Source: Ixodes scapularis (lineage: Eukaryota > Arthropoda > Arachnida > Ixodida > Ixodidae). From it: a stretch of 64,000 nucleotides of DNA. This document shows positions 46,120 through 57,599 of the stretch, one piece after another (the stretch's first letter is position 1; each line of letters starts with the position of its first letter). Position numbers and translations under genes: made by a program. The notes beneath the pieces are model-generated. The model searched no databases. It was not told the DNA's origin and was given only the letters and a program-made list of their open reading frames with translations. Location: the NCBI RefSeq assembly GCF_016920785.2, contig NW_024609857.1, positions 134,657,094 through 134,721,093 of the forward strand, read 5' to 3'.

Positions 46120-46665
46120 AATGTTTCAACCGGTGGATGCAGTATTGTTAGCAAACGTACACAGCCGTACACATTAAAAATAAAAACTATTATAAGTGAA
46201 AGCAATTAAAATTAATTAGCCAGTGACAAAAATGAACTAGCAAAGCCAACAGAAAAAGGCACCAAAAGAACTTGTAAAGCCAATAGAATCCAATCCTCCT
46301 CGCCCCCCTCTCCTTTCTTTACCCCACCCCACCAAGCCCCACCCCCCGTGATATTGACGCATGTTATAGTTTCGCTTTCGCTTTCGCTTTCCTTTTTACG
46401 TTCACAGTGAAGCGAAGTGCAGGGGAGGCCTTTGTACACCGCAAATGAAACACTCGAACCAGCAGAGGGACTCCTTCAGCCAGGTGCGCGATTAAAGTTA
46501 CCAGGCAATGCTTGTTGTCTGTGTCGAGTGACGAGGAGCTGAGCTGTCGGGCGCCGAAGAGCGAGCGCGTCGTAGTTGTCTGGTCACGAGCAGCGAGAGG
46601 GTGACCGCCACTAGCACAAAACCAGACTCGTCGGCTTCAGCCAGCCTTTCTAACTCTTGAGAATC
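46120..46665. promoter_or_regulatory. Bidirectional intergenic promoter region
   Basis: These 546 bp separate the start codons of the two divergent genes and must hold both promoters if transcripts begin nearby. A GCTTTC hexamer is repeated four times at about 46,371-46,394 (GAAAGC on the minus strand), and a C-rich run with CCCCACCCC lies at about 46,300-46,350. No TATA box is obvious. The tight head-to-head spacing suggests shared regulation. Confidence 0.45.
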
Positions 46666-47992
46666 ATGGGGAGAGTGCACCGAAGGAAACAATACTTAAG
46701 GAAGAAGCCTTTCGTCGTGCCAAGATCCACACGGCATAACAGAGCTTTGCGGGCAAATCGTGCGGAAAGTACTGCCAGCGCCGAAACTTCCGCGGAGCGC
46801 CAGGATGCTCGCCCGGGTTCCTCACGCGAAGCTGGCGAGAGCCGTGACATCGAACAGGTCAGTGGATTTCCCCGTGTCAGGTGCGCGAGCGAAATTGGCA
46901 CAACTCAACAAACCGGAGAACAGTCGTTGCCAGAAACTTCTGCGATACCCGACGACTACGACGAGATGACAAGCGACGCCAGCAGCTCTGCACCCGCTGA
47001 AGACTCAGAAGGAGTTAGTCAGGACAGTGATGGATCTCTCCCAAGCTCCGACGACGAAGTGCACTCTGATGACGACAGAGAAGATGAGGCCGGCGATCCT
47101 GAGGGCGCGGGTGAGGGCGTTGGTGAGGGCGATCAGCTTCCATTTGACGACGTTCGTCTGCCGGGTTCAGGCACCACAGTTATGATGGCCATCGTGCTTT
47201 TAGCATCGTTCGTTATCGCTCATGCGCTCTCTTGGGCGGCGCTTGACGATTTGTTGTGCATCATGAACGCTATCTTCGGCTGCATTGCAATGCCACCATC
47301 CAAATACCTTTTCCGCAAGCTGTGGAACAAGGACAAGGCTAACTATTTCTACTACTGTGAAGCCTGTGAGACACTTCTGAACTTGGACATGACCTGCGAG
47401 ATCTGCAACACCACGTACGAGTTAAGGAAACTTCGAGCTAATGGCTGCTTCTTTGTGATCATGAATCTTCGGAATCAAATTCAGCACCTAGTGATAAGGA
47501 ACAGGCAGGCACTTCATGAAAACCTTGAGAAGATAGCTGCAACTGCCGCAAATGAAAACATCAATGACATCACAGCAGGGGCCGCTTACAGAAAGCTTAG
47601 GGAAGACGGAACATTGCGGTATGGTGATCTGACCATTACATTCAATACGGATGGCAGCCCACTTTTCAAATCATCAAGAAACTCAATCTGGCCCATCCAG
47701 TTCATTATCAATGAACTTCCTCCTGAAATAAGGTTCAAGCACCCAACACTTGCTGGTCTGTGGTTTGGGAAAAAACACCCTAAAATGACCCTGTTCCTTG
47801 GCAAATTCGTCGAACAATTCAACAGCATGGAGCCACTCACGTGGACCCACATGATGAAGACGTACCACAGCAAAGTTTACGCTCTCTGTTGTTGCGTAGA
47901 TGCACCAGCACGAGCAGCAGTGCAGAACTTTATGCAGTTCAACAGCTTCTTTGGGTGTCCATGGTGTCTCACAAAGGCTGAGCACAAAGAAG
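46666..47992 (+). CDS. Tnp2-like gene exon 1
   Basis: This exon encodes residues 1-442 plus one base and ends at donor GAAG|GTAAGA. It holds the basic N-terminus, acidic linker, CxxC...CxxC finger and the first two putative catalytic aspartates (D329 in TDG, D412 in VDAPA). If the donor is ignored, the frame runs on to a stop at 48,159. Confidence 0.85.
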
Positions 47993-50900
47993 GTAAGAAA
48001 CTGTGCAATATGCTCATGACTGAAATAAGAGTTGAAACGCAAGCACGTCCTGACAGTATTGATGATCCTACTAAAAAGCTCAGAGACAGTCGGCACAAAG
48101 AACGGAACAGTCGCAGCACTGGCATTTTTCTGCATAAGCAATGTGCTGAATGCATGTGATGCAACATAATGACGAGGTTTCAGACCAAGTATATGTGATT
48201 TTTTTTCTTAGAAGAGCCAAATCCAGAAACCAAAGCTGAGCCAATTCTTGTTGAAATTCTGGGTATATTTGGGTGTGCAGTTTCCAAAAGGTACCACAAT
48301 GAAATCAGTCATATGTAAGAAAAGCCACTGTACAGGTGGCTGCGATACAGGGCTGAAATCTATACTGATGAGCAAACTTTCATGTTTATCTCAGATTTGC
48401 TCCACATGGGTTTGGTTCTTTTGAAAACAAAATAAATAAATAAAAAAAAAAAAAACATATGCATTATAAGATAAATAGGGCACTTAAATAGATCATTTTT
48501 AATGTCCACATTGCTCTAAATTTAACCAACCACCTTGATTCTGAGGAAAAGAAACCCTAAAAAAAGCTCATATTACTTGAATAAGTGTGATGGTGAGCAA
48601 GCTCAATGGTTCAGTTATTACAAGTGCCAGGTAATAGCGTAATAGATTTCAGTATCTGAAAGCCATTCATGTGTTGTTTTCATGTAAAATACAGCTCTAT
48701 TAAAGAAATATTTGCACCTCAAATCTTTTTATTTGAAGGTGGCTTGAACTATAATATCTAATTAAAAATGAAGCAATGATATTTTGAGTCTGTCTCTTTA
48801 ATTATAGTTATATATGCAATTACACTTAGACACATTGAGCACTAAAAACTTACAGTTGTAAAAATCATCACTGCCAGTAATGAAGTGCAATTTGTTTCCC
48901 TTCAAAGCAGAAATTAAGCCCAGTATTTTCCGATTTTTAAATTTGCAGAGACCAGATCTTATTATTCGTTACCTCATTTAGATTTCCGAAAGCTAAAGGA
49001 AATTAAATATTGTGATGCTCTCAGTTTGCAAAATATGAAAAGTTGGAAAAAAAAACAAATTTAATTTTGAGCACAGACTTCTTATAACACGTCTCATTTC
49101 GACCTAAAATTTTGTATGAGGCCGATTGTGAGCAAATCTCGATCCACTTACAATAAATCCAGTTCATCCACTATGGAAGTCTGCTAAAACAGGTGTCCGG
49201 GTGCACTTTGTTGTTTGCAGGAGGCATGCGATACCTATCATCGACCCCTGGACCAGAACGAACACCAGCAGGAGTAATTCGGGATGCACAACTGGCAGTT
49301 GAACTAAACACGGACATCAATGGTGTGAAGGGGCCCTCACCTCTGACGAACCTGATGGGATTTAACATTGTCTGGGGCTACACGGTGGATTATATGCATT
49401 GTGTGCTCCAGGGCGTCTCAAAGCAGATAACCGAGTTCCTTGTCAACTCATCCCACTCACAGGCATCTTTCTACATCGGTGAGGACTTTAAACTCTTATA
49501 GCTAACATGGTTTACACTGAGCGAGTAAGGAAGGCATGATTGGGCAGCACTCAAGAAGTCCAAACAGTGACACCGTAGCCATGCGGATCATGCATAATTG
49601 CTGGCTACCTCGCTACAGATAATGTCAAGAGATAGAACAGTCATTTGGTTGTGATATAGAACCTTTATGCATCCCAGGCTGTATGCAAAAAAAAAAAAAA
49701 GCAGGGATGGAGGAAGGAAGAGAACAACAGGCAGCATGCGATTACACCTAGTGTTGTCTTTTCCTCCCTCTGTCCTTGTTTTTTTTTTTTTTTTTTGGCA
49801 TTCAATCTGTGATGAAATACCAACTACCCTAACTTAGTATTTTGCTTTATGTGCCCTCTGTCAAACGGATGCTTCAGTCCATCCTTTTTAAACTATGCCA
49901 CTCTGACATGATAGACTAAAGAAGGAACATAACAAAGCACTTAAAAAGGCACTACAAAGGTTCTTGAGATCATCTCTTTATGGCCACAATGTGATCTACG
50001 TGCTCTAAGCATACCAAAAATAAAAATAAATTACACTGCTGTGCGGCCTATTTTAGTATTGAAATGTGCTCAAAGTTTGCGGCAGCTCAGACCTACAGAT
50101 GGCGCCACCGAACCAGGCCGAATACAGTTGAACGACAAACGGCACTCATCAACCAACAACGAGCGATGGCTTCCCATGCAGACAAGGAACCGACCAGTCA
50201 TGCTCATTCATGTGGGAAGCAATCGCTCGTGATCCTCTGACAGCGCCGTTCGTCATCTGGCAATAGTTCAATTTCTGCGATATATTGCAAAAAAAAAAAA
50301 AAGAAATCTTTTGATCACATTTTTAATACAAAATTAAGGGGTGCACAATTGTAATATCTGAATTTTTAGAATGCTTAAAGCCTGTAGAATTGGTCATGAC
50401 TAGGGTTCCATATCGTCTGTGTATTTTTCTTCAAAGTCAGGAATGTTTTTGCAGTGTTTTTTTTTTTTTTTTTCTCCCGAATTCGGTGGTTTTACGAGTC
50501 TATTTTTGGTGTCTGCCAGAAATCGGGGTTTATGTCGTAAAAGCAAATGCATATCTATGGCATTTTTAGGAAAAATAACTCTTTATGTGCTGTTTCACAG
50601 ATAAGCACATGGAAACAATGTACAAAGAAAAAGGTGGCCTTACGGGCAGTTCACTGCGGTCAGTGTTCAGGGCCACCACAAATAAGCCTATTGATGAAAG
50701 GTTCTTGCTGCGCAAAGCTGGGGTTTTTCTTCTTTCATGTGAGCTACTATTCAGGATTTTTTGTTGTTACACATTTTGAGAAAAACCCTTCGGGGGTTAC
50801 TTTTTCAGTGCTTATCGGGATATACCGAAAACATACAGCCCTATTTATGACAAAGAATAGACGATATCGGAACCATCTTTAGTGCCCCTTTAAAATACAG

Positions 50901-53900
50901 ATGTGAGTGATCGGAAAGCTCAGACAGCTCAAATGTGGCCGCTTTGCCTCCTTATTCCAGGCAAAATAGTTTGAGAATCATTTCCTCACTAGTTGACTAT
51001 AAATGACAATAGCTATTCCATCCCACCCCTAAAATAAAGTTTCATGCATGGTAATTTTTTTGTGACTTCTATGTATATCGCTATATATTTTCAGTAACAT
51101 AGCTAGCGGTCCACTGCGGCATAACCATGTGGCTGGTTCACGGGACAAGCCTCCCACCAGACCATTTTGCCTAATTTCTTGTATTTACAGCTTCTGTGGG
51201 GCAAACTACAGACTGTCCTTAAAGTAGAATTTTTTTGTTACTAGATTTGTGATTAAAACTTTTTAAATATTCTGGGCCCGTTTGCTCGAAGCGCATACCG
51301 CAGCTAAAGTTAGCCGCAGTACCTAGAAGAGGGATTTTGAGATCACGTGACTGGTTCGGTAGGGATGCGGGGAAACATGGGCGGTGCCCAAGTGAGTGAG
51401 CGCCGGTCGCTTTGGAACTAATATGTCGTTGTAGCTGCAATATCGGGCGCATGAGTCAGCAACGAATAATGGAGAAGGCCTTCGCTCTGCCTTACCTCAC
51501 TTAAACCGCAAAGCATGGGCATTTTTTAGACAGTGTTTCGATTCTGGGCATTCCTAAGCCTAAAAATGAACGCGATAATTGTTGGCATGGCAGCGTCTTT
51601 GGAAAGCGGATTGTTGATAGCACACAAAAGCAGACAGCGTCCTGACAGACTTTTTTCTCAATTATCCAAGCATCGCGAGGAGAACGCTGCAAGTGTAATT
51701 CTACGGCTCACGCGCGCTGCCCTTCCTCTTATAAAAGATTTGAAGTAAAAAATCATAATAAGGCTTCAACGAACGCGCGTGCAAGGCAAAATTTGTTTTA
51801 TACTTTTTGCTTTAGAACAGTTACTACTGCAGGCGCCAGCACGTGCGACGCATGCAACTACAGTCGTAGCATGCACCTCGGTGCTTGGATAATTTAGAAT
51901 AAAGATCTGTTGGGACGCCGTCTGCTTTTGTGTGCTAACAACAATCCGCTTTCCAAAGACGTTGCTATGCCGACAATTATCGCGTTCATTTAGGCTTAGG
52001 AGTGCCCAGAATCGAAACACTATCTAAAAAATGCGGCGATGTCATTGCCCATGTTTTGCGGTTTAAGTGAGGTAAGGCAAAGCGAAAGCCTCCTGCACCT
52101 TTCGTTGCTGACTGACGCGCCCGATATTGCAACCACAACGACATATTAGTTCCAAAGCGAGCGGCGCTCACTCACTGGGGACCCGCCATGTTTCCCCGCA
52201 TCCCTACCGAGCCAGTCACGTGATCTCAAAATCCCTCTCCTAGGTACTGCGGCTAACTTTAGCCGCGGTTAGTGCTTCGAGCAAACGGGCCCTGGAAGTG
52301 CTCCAATAAGTTTGCCAAAGCACACTGCAATTACCTTCTTTAACTATGATATCCTGTCAGACATGAATACCTTGATGAATATTCCAAAAAGTAGACTGTG
52401 CTTTTGCATGATGATGCAAACTTACAATACACGTCATGTGAATGGATCTCTGGAAAAGCCAATCTATGATAACACAGGGATGTACTACCTAACAGGACCT
52501 ATCCCTTCACTTGTTTCCCTACAGGCAGACCAGCTTCTCTGAGGCTGGTTAACAAGCGCCTGCTGAGTATACGGCCACCCCATTGCTTCACACGACTGCC
52601 ACGAGCCCTTTCGGAACGTGGGTTCTGGAAGGCGAGTGAGTGGAGACTGTGGCTGTTATTCTACAGCTTGCCCTGCACCATTAACATCCTACCCGACCGA
52701 TATTGGCGGCACCTGTCCAAGTTGTCCGAAGCAATCTTCATCCTGCTCTCCACGAACCTCAACGAATCTCGGATAAAGCATGCCGGTATGATTATAATTG
52801 TAATTTGTCACATTTCATATTATAACGCTGAGTTACTGGTGAATGTGTTATATCTGGATTTACGAATGAAGAATTAGCCATGAGACCGAACGTTTTATAA
52901 AGACGCAATTGTTGCGAGCCTCCTTCCCCGCGGGTGTTAGTGAGTGTGATTGGCTCGTAGAAATATACACAGCAGATTGCAGTATGTGACATAGATGGAT
53001 GTTACAAAATTACATTCTAATTACTTCAAAACTATCCTACGCAACTGCTATTGTGAAACAGCAGCTCCCTTTTCAGAGCTAAAAAGATACTGGCAGCTCT
53101 GTTTTGATTGAGGACTTTGCTCGTGGCTCTGTTTGAGCTAGAGACAATGGCACAGCCAGAGTGGGGGATATGGGGGGTTCAAACCTCTCCGAAAAGTTTT
53201 CCAAGACTGTCCACCTTGTCAACACTCTCAAGAAGTGACACAAGACTAACAAAAACTGTTATGACATTAAGCTATCGCTTATGTTAAGACATTAAGCTAT
53301 CGCATAATATGAGAGACAGCAACAGCTGGTAGTAATGATTCAGAATAATCAGCTATAAAAGGTGGATTGAATAATTTCTGATTTTGAATTGTAACCATTT
53401 ACCGAAATGCGATTGATAATTTTTCAATTTGAATAGAGGACCAACTTGTAAGTCTCTTGTGCGCCGTTGATGTATTGCTGGAACCACAGGTGGTCAGAAA
53501 CGTCACAGGAGTAGCCGTATGAATTGTAGACGAACATCCACCGAAATTTGGCAGGTGTCGTCTCGAACCTTGTGGCGTCTTGAGCTATCCCTCAACGCCC
53601 TCGTCGAACTTTTGTGTTGTGCTAGCGGGTTTCGGAGTTGACTCTTCTGGGTCGAAGCTACTCCGCACTGGCGCAAGAACCGTTGTGGTAGGCCAAGACT
53701 TTGCTGGCGTATTGTGCAGACCTAAGCTCTCGATCTGCTAACACTGCCTAGCGTAGCGGCTGAAGCCAGAACTTTTTGCGATGGACCCTGCGAATGAATG
53801 AGAGCGATGAAATGAGGCATGTGACAACATACCGGCAGAGTGCTCTTCCTGGCACCTTAACTGGCTCACGGAGTCCGTAGAAATGTTCTTAGCCAACTCA

Positions 53901-56760
53901 TGGTGAAGCGATATAGAAACGCCAACCCTCGGTTCTGCTGGCACTGCCTCGTCATTGCAGGTTGCGCATAGTGATCAGTCGGTGAGTCTGCTGTTTTGCG
54001 TGGACCCAGGAAAGCGATGAAGCCTCTGCGCGCTCAGTCTGCTTGCTATCGGCAGTGGAGCAGCTGAGCACATTGGCTGCATCACTTTCTAAAAGATGCT
54101 AGCTATCAGCTCCTTTCTCATGAATTGATAATATTCCCAGAAGCCAGGGTGTAAGATAATCTTCAGGCATGTACAGCACGCTCTACGCAGCTGCCAGGTA
54201 AAGTTCGCTGGTTGCTTTGATTTCAAGCTGCGCATGAAGACGACTCGTTGAACTGGAGTCATCTTGGGACTTGTTTCTTTGCTTTCTTGGGGGAATTTTG
54301 TCCGCTCTCGCAGTTGTGCCATTTGGCCGGCCGATAGCACTCAGCCGTGGGCACGGTGGCCGTGGGATGATGCGGCCTTTTTGAGCGCTCGTTGACTGAA
54401 TGTTATCGGATTGATCTCACCGTGTATTTAGGAGCACTTTGTCCTCACTTAAAGGGTATATCTTACTCCGTGCCAGAAGTATTTGCCAATGGCGTCAGCC
54501 AGAATCCGGCGAATTTAGCCATTAACAGCTGTCGCTGTAGAAGTTACTATCACCTTTTGCTGTCATTCTCTTTGGCTTGCACATTCCCGTAAGGAAAGGA
54601 AGGGAATAGTAACTGGTTCGGTTTTGTGAACTACTAAGCAAGCAAAACAGCTGAAACTGGCCTTCCTGAAGACCACTCTGGATAAGAAGTTTGGCACTCA
54701 GCGACACAAGATGCCATGAAATTGAGAACATTGTTTGCCGTTTGTCAGCTGGTTGCAGCGTGAGCAGGACAGACAGACATATGCTTATAACCGCCCCCCC
54801 CCTTCCCCCCCTCTTTATAAATTAACCGACAGTTGCATAAAGGCGCTGCTTGCTTGAGTACTGCCGTTCACAATGGCGGAGAATAGCGGGTACGTTGGAG
54901 TTGTCATTATGACCAGCAGGTGAAGCACTAACAAATAACACTTCAGGTGCACAATCTGTGGAGAAAACGCATTTGGAGACAGAAACTGAAGTGTAAAAGA
55001 ACTATGTATGATCTAAGATATGATTCTGTTTGTTTAGCAGAAATTCATAACACTTTTGTGCATGCAACCTAACGCACCGCCAGTGCAAGAATTTGTGTTT
55101 CCCCCCGGGGTGCTTTTTTAAACTTTTTATTGTCCTAAGTGGTCGAACACGCTCCGCAACTAAATCCTGGCTGCGCCACTGGCTAGAGAAAACACAGTGC
55201 TGATCTTGAGACTAGATAAACATGAATTAATGTGTTGTCATCATAATTACAATCCTGCAGTTGTGAGCGAAGTGCAACAAGGTAGAGGGCTTAGAGCGAT
55301 GAACTGGTATCCCGTTCACCAGGCAAAAGTGACCCTTACCCCCTGGCTGTTATCAGATTGATCACACCGCTGAATACGTGATCATAGCAAATCCTGAGGC
55401 TTCCACGAAAACCTAAGCCGAGATTTGTATTACGATCACTAAAAAACATGATAAACTATTTTTCAATATTGTGAGCCTTAGAGATCAGTGTCTAGCTCGG
55501 ATAAAAGCCCAAAATACAGCACTGTGGCTGATGGCTGCCCGTGTTTTTGTCGTAAAAGCACATTTTGGACTTAAAACAATGGAAGCATGACTTATCTCGT
55601 CGGTACTGTTATTAAATATCAATAATTAAGCAATTATCTGTGTGCAGTACTTCGTTAAAAGCTAGACATTAAAAATCTAAGGTCACGTGTCTAGTGGTAA
55701 AAAATCTGCAACATTTTTTACCTCTAGACCACCGGTGGGGGTCACTTTCAGCTGCCAGTTTATTGCTCTAAGCGCCTCTGTACCGTGTTGGCAAAGTGCC
55801 AGGATTGAAGACAAAACGTACAGGACAGCACAGATGCAGGAAGCCCCACCGTTATATGTTGTTACGCACATTCTGTTTTGAGGTCTTAGCGTACGTGTTC
55901 ATTACAATAAGTATAACCTTCATACTTCATTCCTGTCTTTACATTTTGTTCATTTGTCTTCTTGTGTTTCAGAACACCTTCTGCAACAGTTTGTGGCTAG
56001 TGCCGCAAGCCTGTACGGTGACTCATTTATGCGTTTTAACATCCACCAACTCCTTCATCTTGGGAAGGCGGCACGGCAGATGGGCCCGCTGTGGGCACAT
56101 TCAGCCTTTGTGTTTGAATCCGGCAATGGGAGCATCCTCAACCTTGTGACAGCAGCGAAGGGAGTACCACTGCAAATTGTTGAGCGGGCATTAATGGCCC
56201 AGCAAGTGGAGGCGATCGTAAATGCTGACAAGTTGCCTCAGAAACTCACGGAAATCGCCAAGCGACTTCTAGGGGAGAAAAGAGTTCAGAAGAGCACTTA
56301 TGTTAGGGAGGTGTGCCTTCTCGGCACAGGCAAAGTCGTCATTTTCACGTTGGCGGAGCAGGAGTGTTTTGTAAACATGTTCGGACAATCCTCAGGGACT
56401 GGCCAAGAGTATCTAAGAATGATATGCAAAGGTAAAGTGTATCACAGTGTAAACTATGTGAGAGCTGTCAAATCTGACACAACAGTATTTTCTACAACAG
56501 AAGGCCTCTACTTCATTATTAACAAAATTGTCACCCTAACTATCGCAGACGAAGAGAAATGTGTCCTGTTATGCACAAAAGTAGTGCCCATCGAATCGAC
56601 TCAGTTTCCTGGCCACATTAAAGAATGCTTTGTGTCACAGCTTCTGACACCTTCTGTAATTGATCCAGATGACATTGAGGGCTGCTGCCTTTTGATGGAC
56701 TTCAGCTTTGAGGATTGCATGTACGTTGCAGACCTCCCGAATTACATCGAAAGAGACTAA
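46666..56760 (+). CDS. Tnp2-type (CACTA/EnSpm) transposase-like protein, four exons, intact
   Basis: Exons are 46666-47992, 49221-49478, 52525-52785 and 55973-56760. All introns are GT-AG and sit in phase 1, giving 2,634 nt and 877 residues. The N-terminus is basic (RRKQYLRKK), followed by an acidic low-complexity stretch at about 105-155. A zinc-finger-like C231-x2-C234-x9-C244-x2-C247 comes next, then TDG with D329, a VDAPA segment with D412 and a CPWC. Exon 2 gives VDYMHCVLQGV, exon 3 WKASEWRLWLLFYSLP, and exon 4 NIHQLLHL plus GPLWAHSAF, resembling DUF4218. These are hallmarks of plant and animal Tnp2 transposases. The frame is free of stops although the introns are full of transposon debris, so the gene is either a recently active transposase or domesticated. 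The ATG at 46,666 is the first in frame. The hydrophobic run near residues 170-200 matches a conserved helix of the family and is probably not a membrane segment. Confidence 0.84.
47993..49220. other. Tnp2-like gene intron 1
   Basis: AT-rich 1.2-kb intron with GTAAGA donor and TTTGCAG acceptor. No repeat family is recognised in it, unlike introns 2 and 3. Confidence 0.65.
49221..49478 (+). CDS. Tnp2-like gene exon 2
   Basis: The exon lies between acceptor TTGTTTGCAG|GAGG and donor ACATCG|GTGAGG and is 258 nt, in phase 1 at both ends. It encodes GMRYLSSTPGPERTP and GYTVDYMHCVLQGVSKQ, the HxVLxGV-type block typical of Tnp2 proteins. Confidence 0.8.
49945..50889. mobile_element. TTAA-flanked element (AAAGGCACTAC ends) in Tnp2 intron 2
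   Basis: Left AAAGGCACTACAAAGG and right complement AGGGGCACTAAAGATGG are bounded by TTAA (49,941-49,944 and 50,890-50,893). No coding sequence is recognised. Confidence 0.6.
51274..52292. mobile_element. 1-kb foldback element in Tnp2 intron 2
   Basis: Arms of about 400 bp start GGGCCCGTTTGCTCGAAGCG and return as the complement ending CGGGCCC. Most of both arms stays highly similar, for example GGGATTTTGAGATCACGTGA and GCGGATTGTTGATAGCACAC. The centre (about 51,675-51,880) is unique. No target duplication is obvious. Confidence 0.8.
52525..52785 (+). CDS. Tnp2-like gene exon 3
   Basis: The exon lies between acceptor GTTTCCCTACAG|GCAG and donor GCCG|GTATGA and is 261 nt, in phase 1 at both ends. 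It reads KRLLSIRPPHCFTRLPRAL, ERGFWKASEWRLWLL and INILPDRYWRHLSKL, the block that carries the conserved SEWR acidic residue in the family. Confidence 0.82.
53145..55181. mobile_element. 2-kb hAT-type element in Tnp2 intron 3
   Basis: Ends CAATGGCACAGCCAG and CTGGCTGCGCCACTG are flanked by a perfect 8-bp duplication GCTAGAGA (53,137-53,144 and 55,182-55,189). The interior has coding-like minus-strand stretches, for example FRWMFVYNSYGYSCDVSDHL near 53,530 and FDPEESTPKPASTTQKFDEG near 53,630, without a recognised transposase. Confidence 0.75.
55973..56760 (+). CDS. Tnp2-like gene exon 4 (terminal, DUF4218-like)
   Basis: The acceptor CTTGTGTTTCAG|AACAC continues the frame as EHLLQQFVASAASLYGD, then NIHQLLHLGKAARQMGPLW and WAHSAFVFESGNGS, the signature of the region C-terminal to the Tnp2 core. 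The last 180 residues, ending NYIERD before TAA, have no recognisable motif. Confidence 0.83.
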
Positions 56761-57557
56761 TGTCATGTCTTCGAAACTTTCGAAAGGGGTAACACGTTTA
56801 AACTCATACATACCAGGTCCACTGCTGACTTCTAGATCTCTACTCGACGGTTCACCTCTACTCCTGAGAGGACGAGGAGACGGGAGGAGAGACTTGTTCA
56901 CCCACAGCATTGTTTAAACAGGACTGTGGAAAACAACACCCTGGGTTGAGAAGTATTTATTCCTTTTTTCTGCTGCTCTCACAGCAGTCGAGGCAAACTA
57001 TAAGTCAAGCTAGCTAACTCAGCGGTGAACCTGGAGGATAGCAATGCAACCTGTTGGTCTTTTTCAGCTTCCGAAAACCATCTTTGTGCTTCTTACAAAA
57101 GTTTGTTTTGGGCAAGTGTAAAGCTGGGTAGGCTGAAGCATTTCTTTTTGTGTCAGAAAGCAGAGCAAACTTGTGAGCGTTTCATTACACAGCCTGAGAT
57201 TGACAACTGGTTTTGAGATTTGGCGACACTGGTTCATGCTGTAGACGAGAAATTTAGCCAGTGCTGTATGGCTGCTAGTCTGGGGTATTTAACATGCATC
57301 ACACAGCAGTGATATCAAGAGCATGTGGCAGTACAATGCTCATGTAGCTCGAAATGGGCCAGGATCCTTGGAGTTTGTGGGTGACAGCATTTGCTTGGAA
57401 AGAATGATGCAGAAAGAAAAGACAAACCAGAAACGTCCTCTCTGAGTTTTTGACATGACCTCTTTGACCCTCTCTATTTTTTGTACCTACACTTATATAG
57501 TTCTTGATTTTAACAAAATGAAAACCCCGAGTTGTGCCATAATTCAACCTTTTTGTC

Positions 57558-57563
57558 AATAAA
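57558..57563 (+). terminator. AATAAA polyadenylation signal of the Tnp2-like gene
   Basis: This is a canonical AATAAA about 800 bp after the stop codon, followed by a T/G-rich stretch (TGTTTTTTGGTGG) like a downstream cleavage element. It would give a 3' UTR of about 0.8 kb. Confidence 0.5.
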
Positions 57564-57599
57564 AATGTTTTTTGGTGGATGCTTTGCAACAGGATTCTC

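Noticed and set aside
46657..46665. Translation start upstream of the ATG at 46,666
   Set aside because: The codon at 46,657 is TTG, not ATG, and nothing supports a non-ATG start.
47170..47270. Membrane segment in the Tnp2-like protein
   Set aside because: The hydrophobic run matches a conserved helix ahead of the PPSKYLF block in this protein type, and the rest of the protein has nuclear DNA-binding features.
48000..48159. Read-through C-terminus of Tnp2 exon 1
   Set aside because: The frame continues to a stop at 48,159, but a strong donor at 47,992 and the in-phase acceptor at 49,221 restore family motifs, so splicing is preferred.
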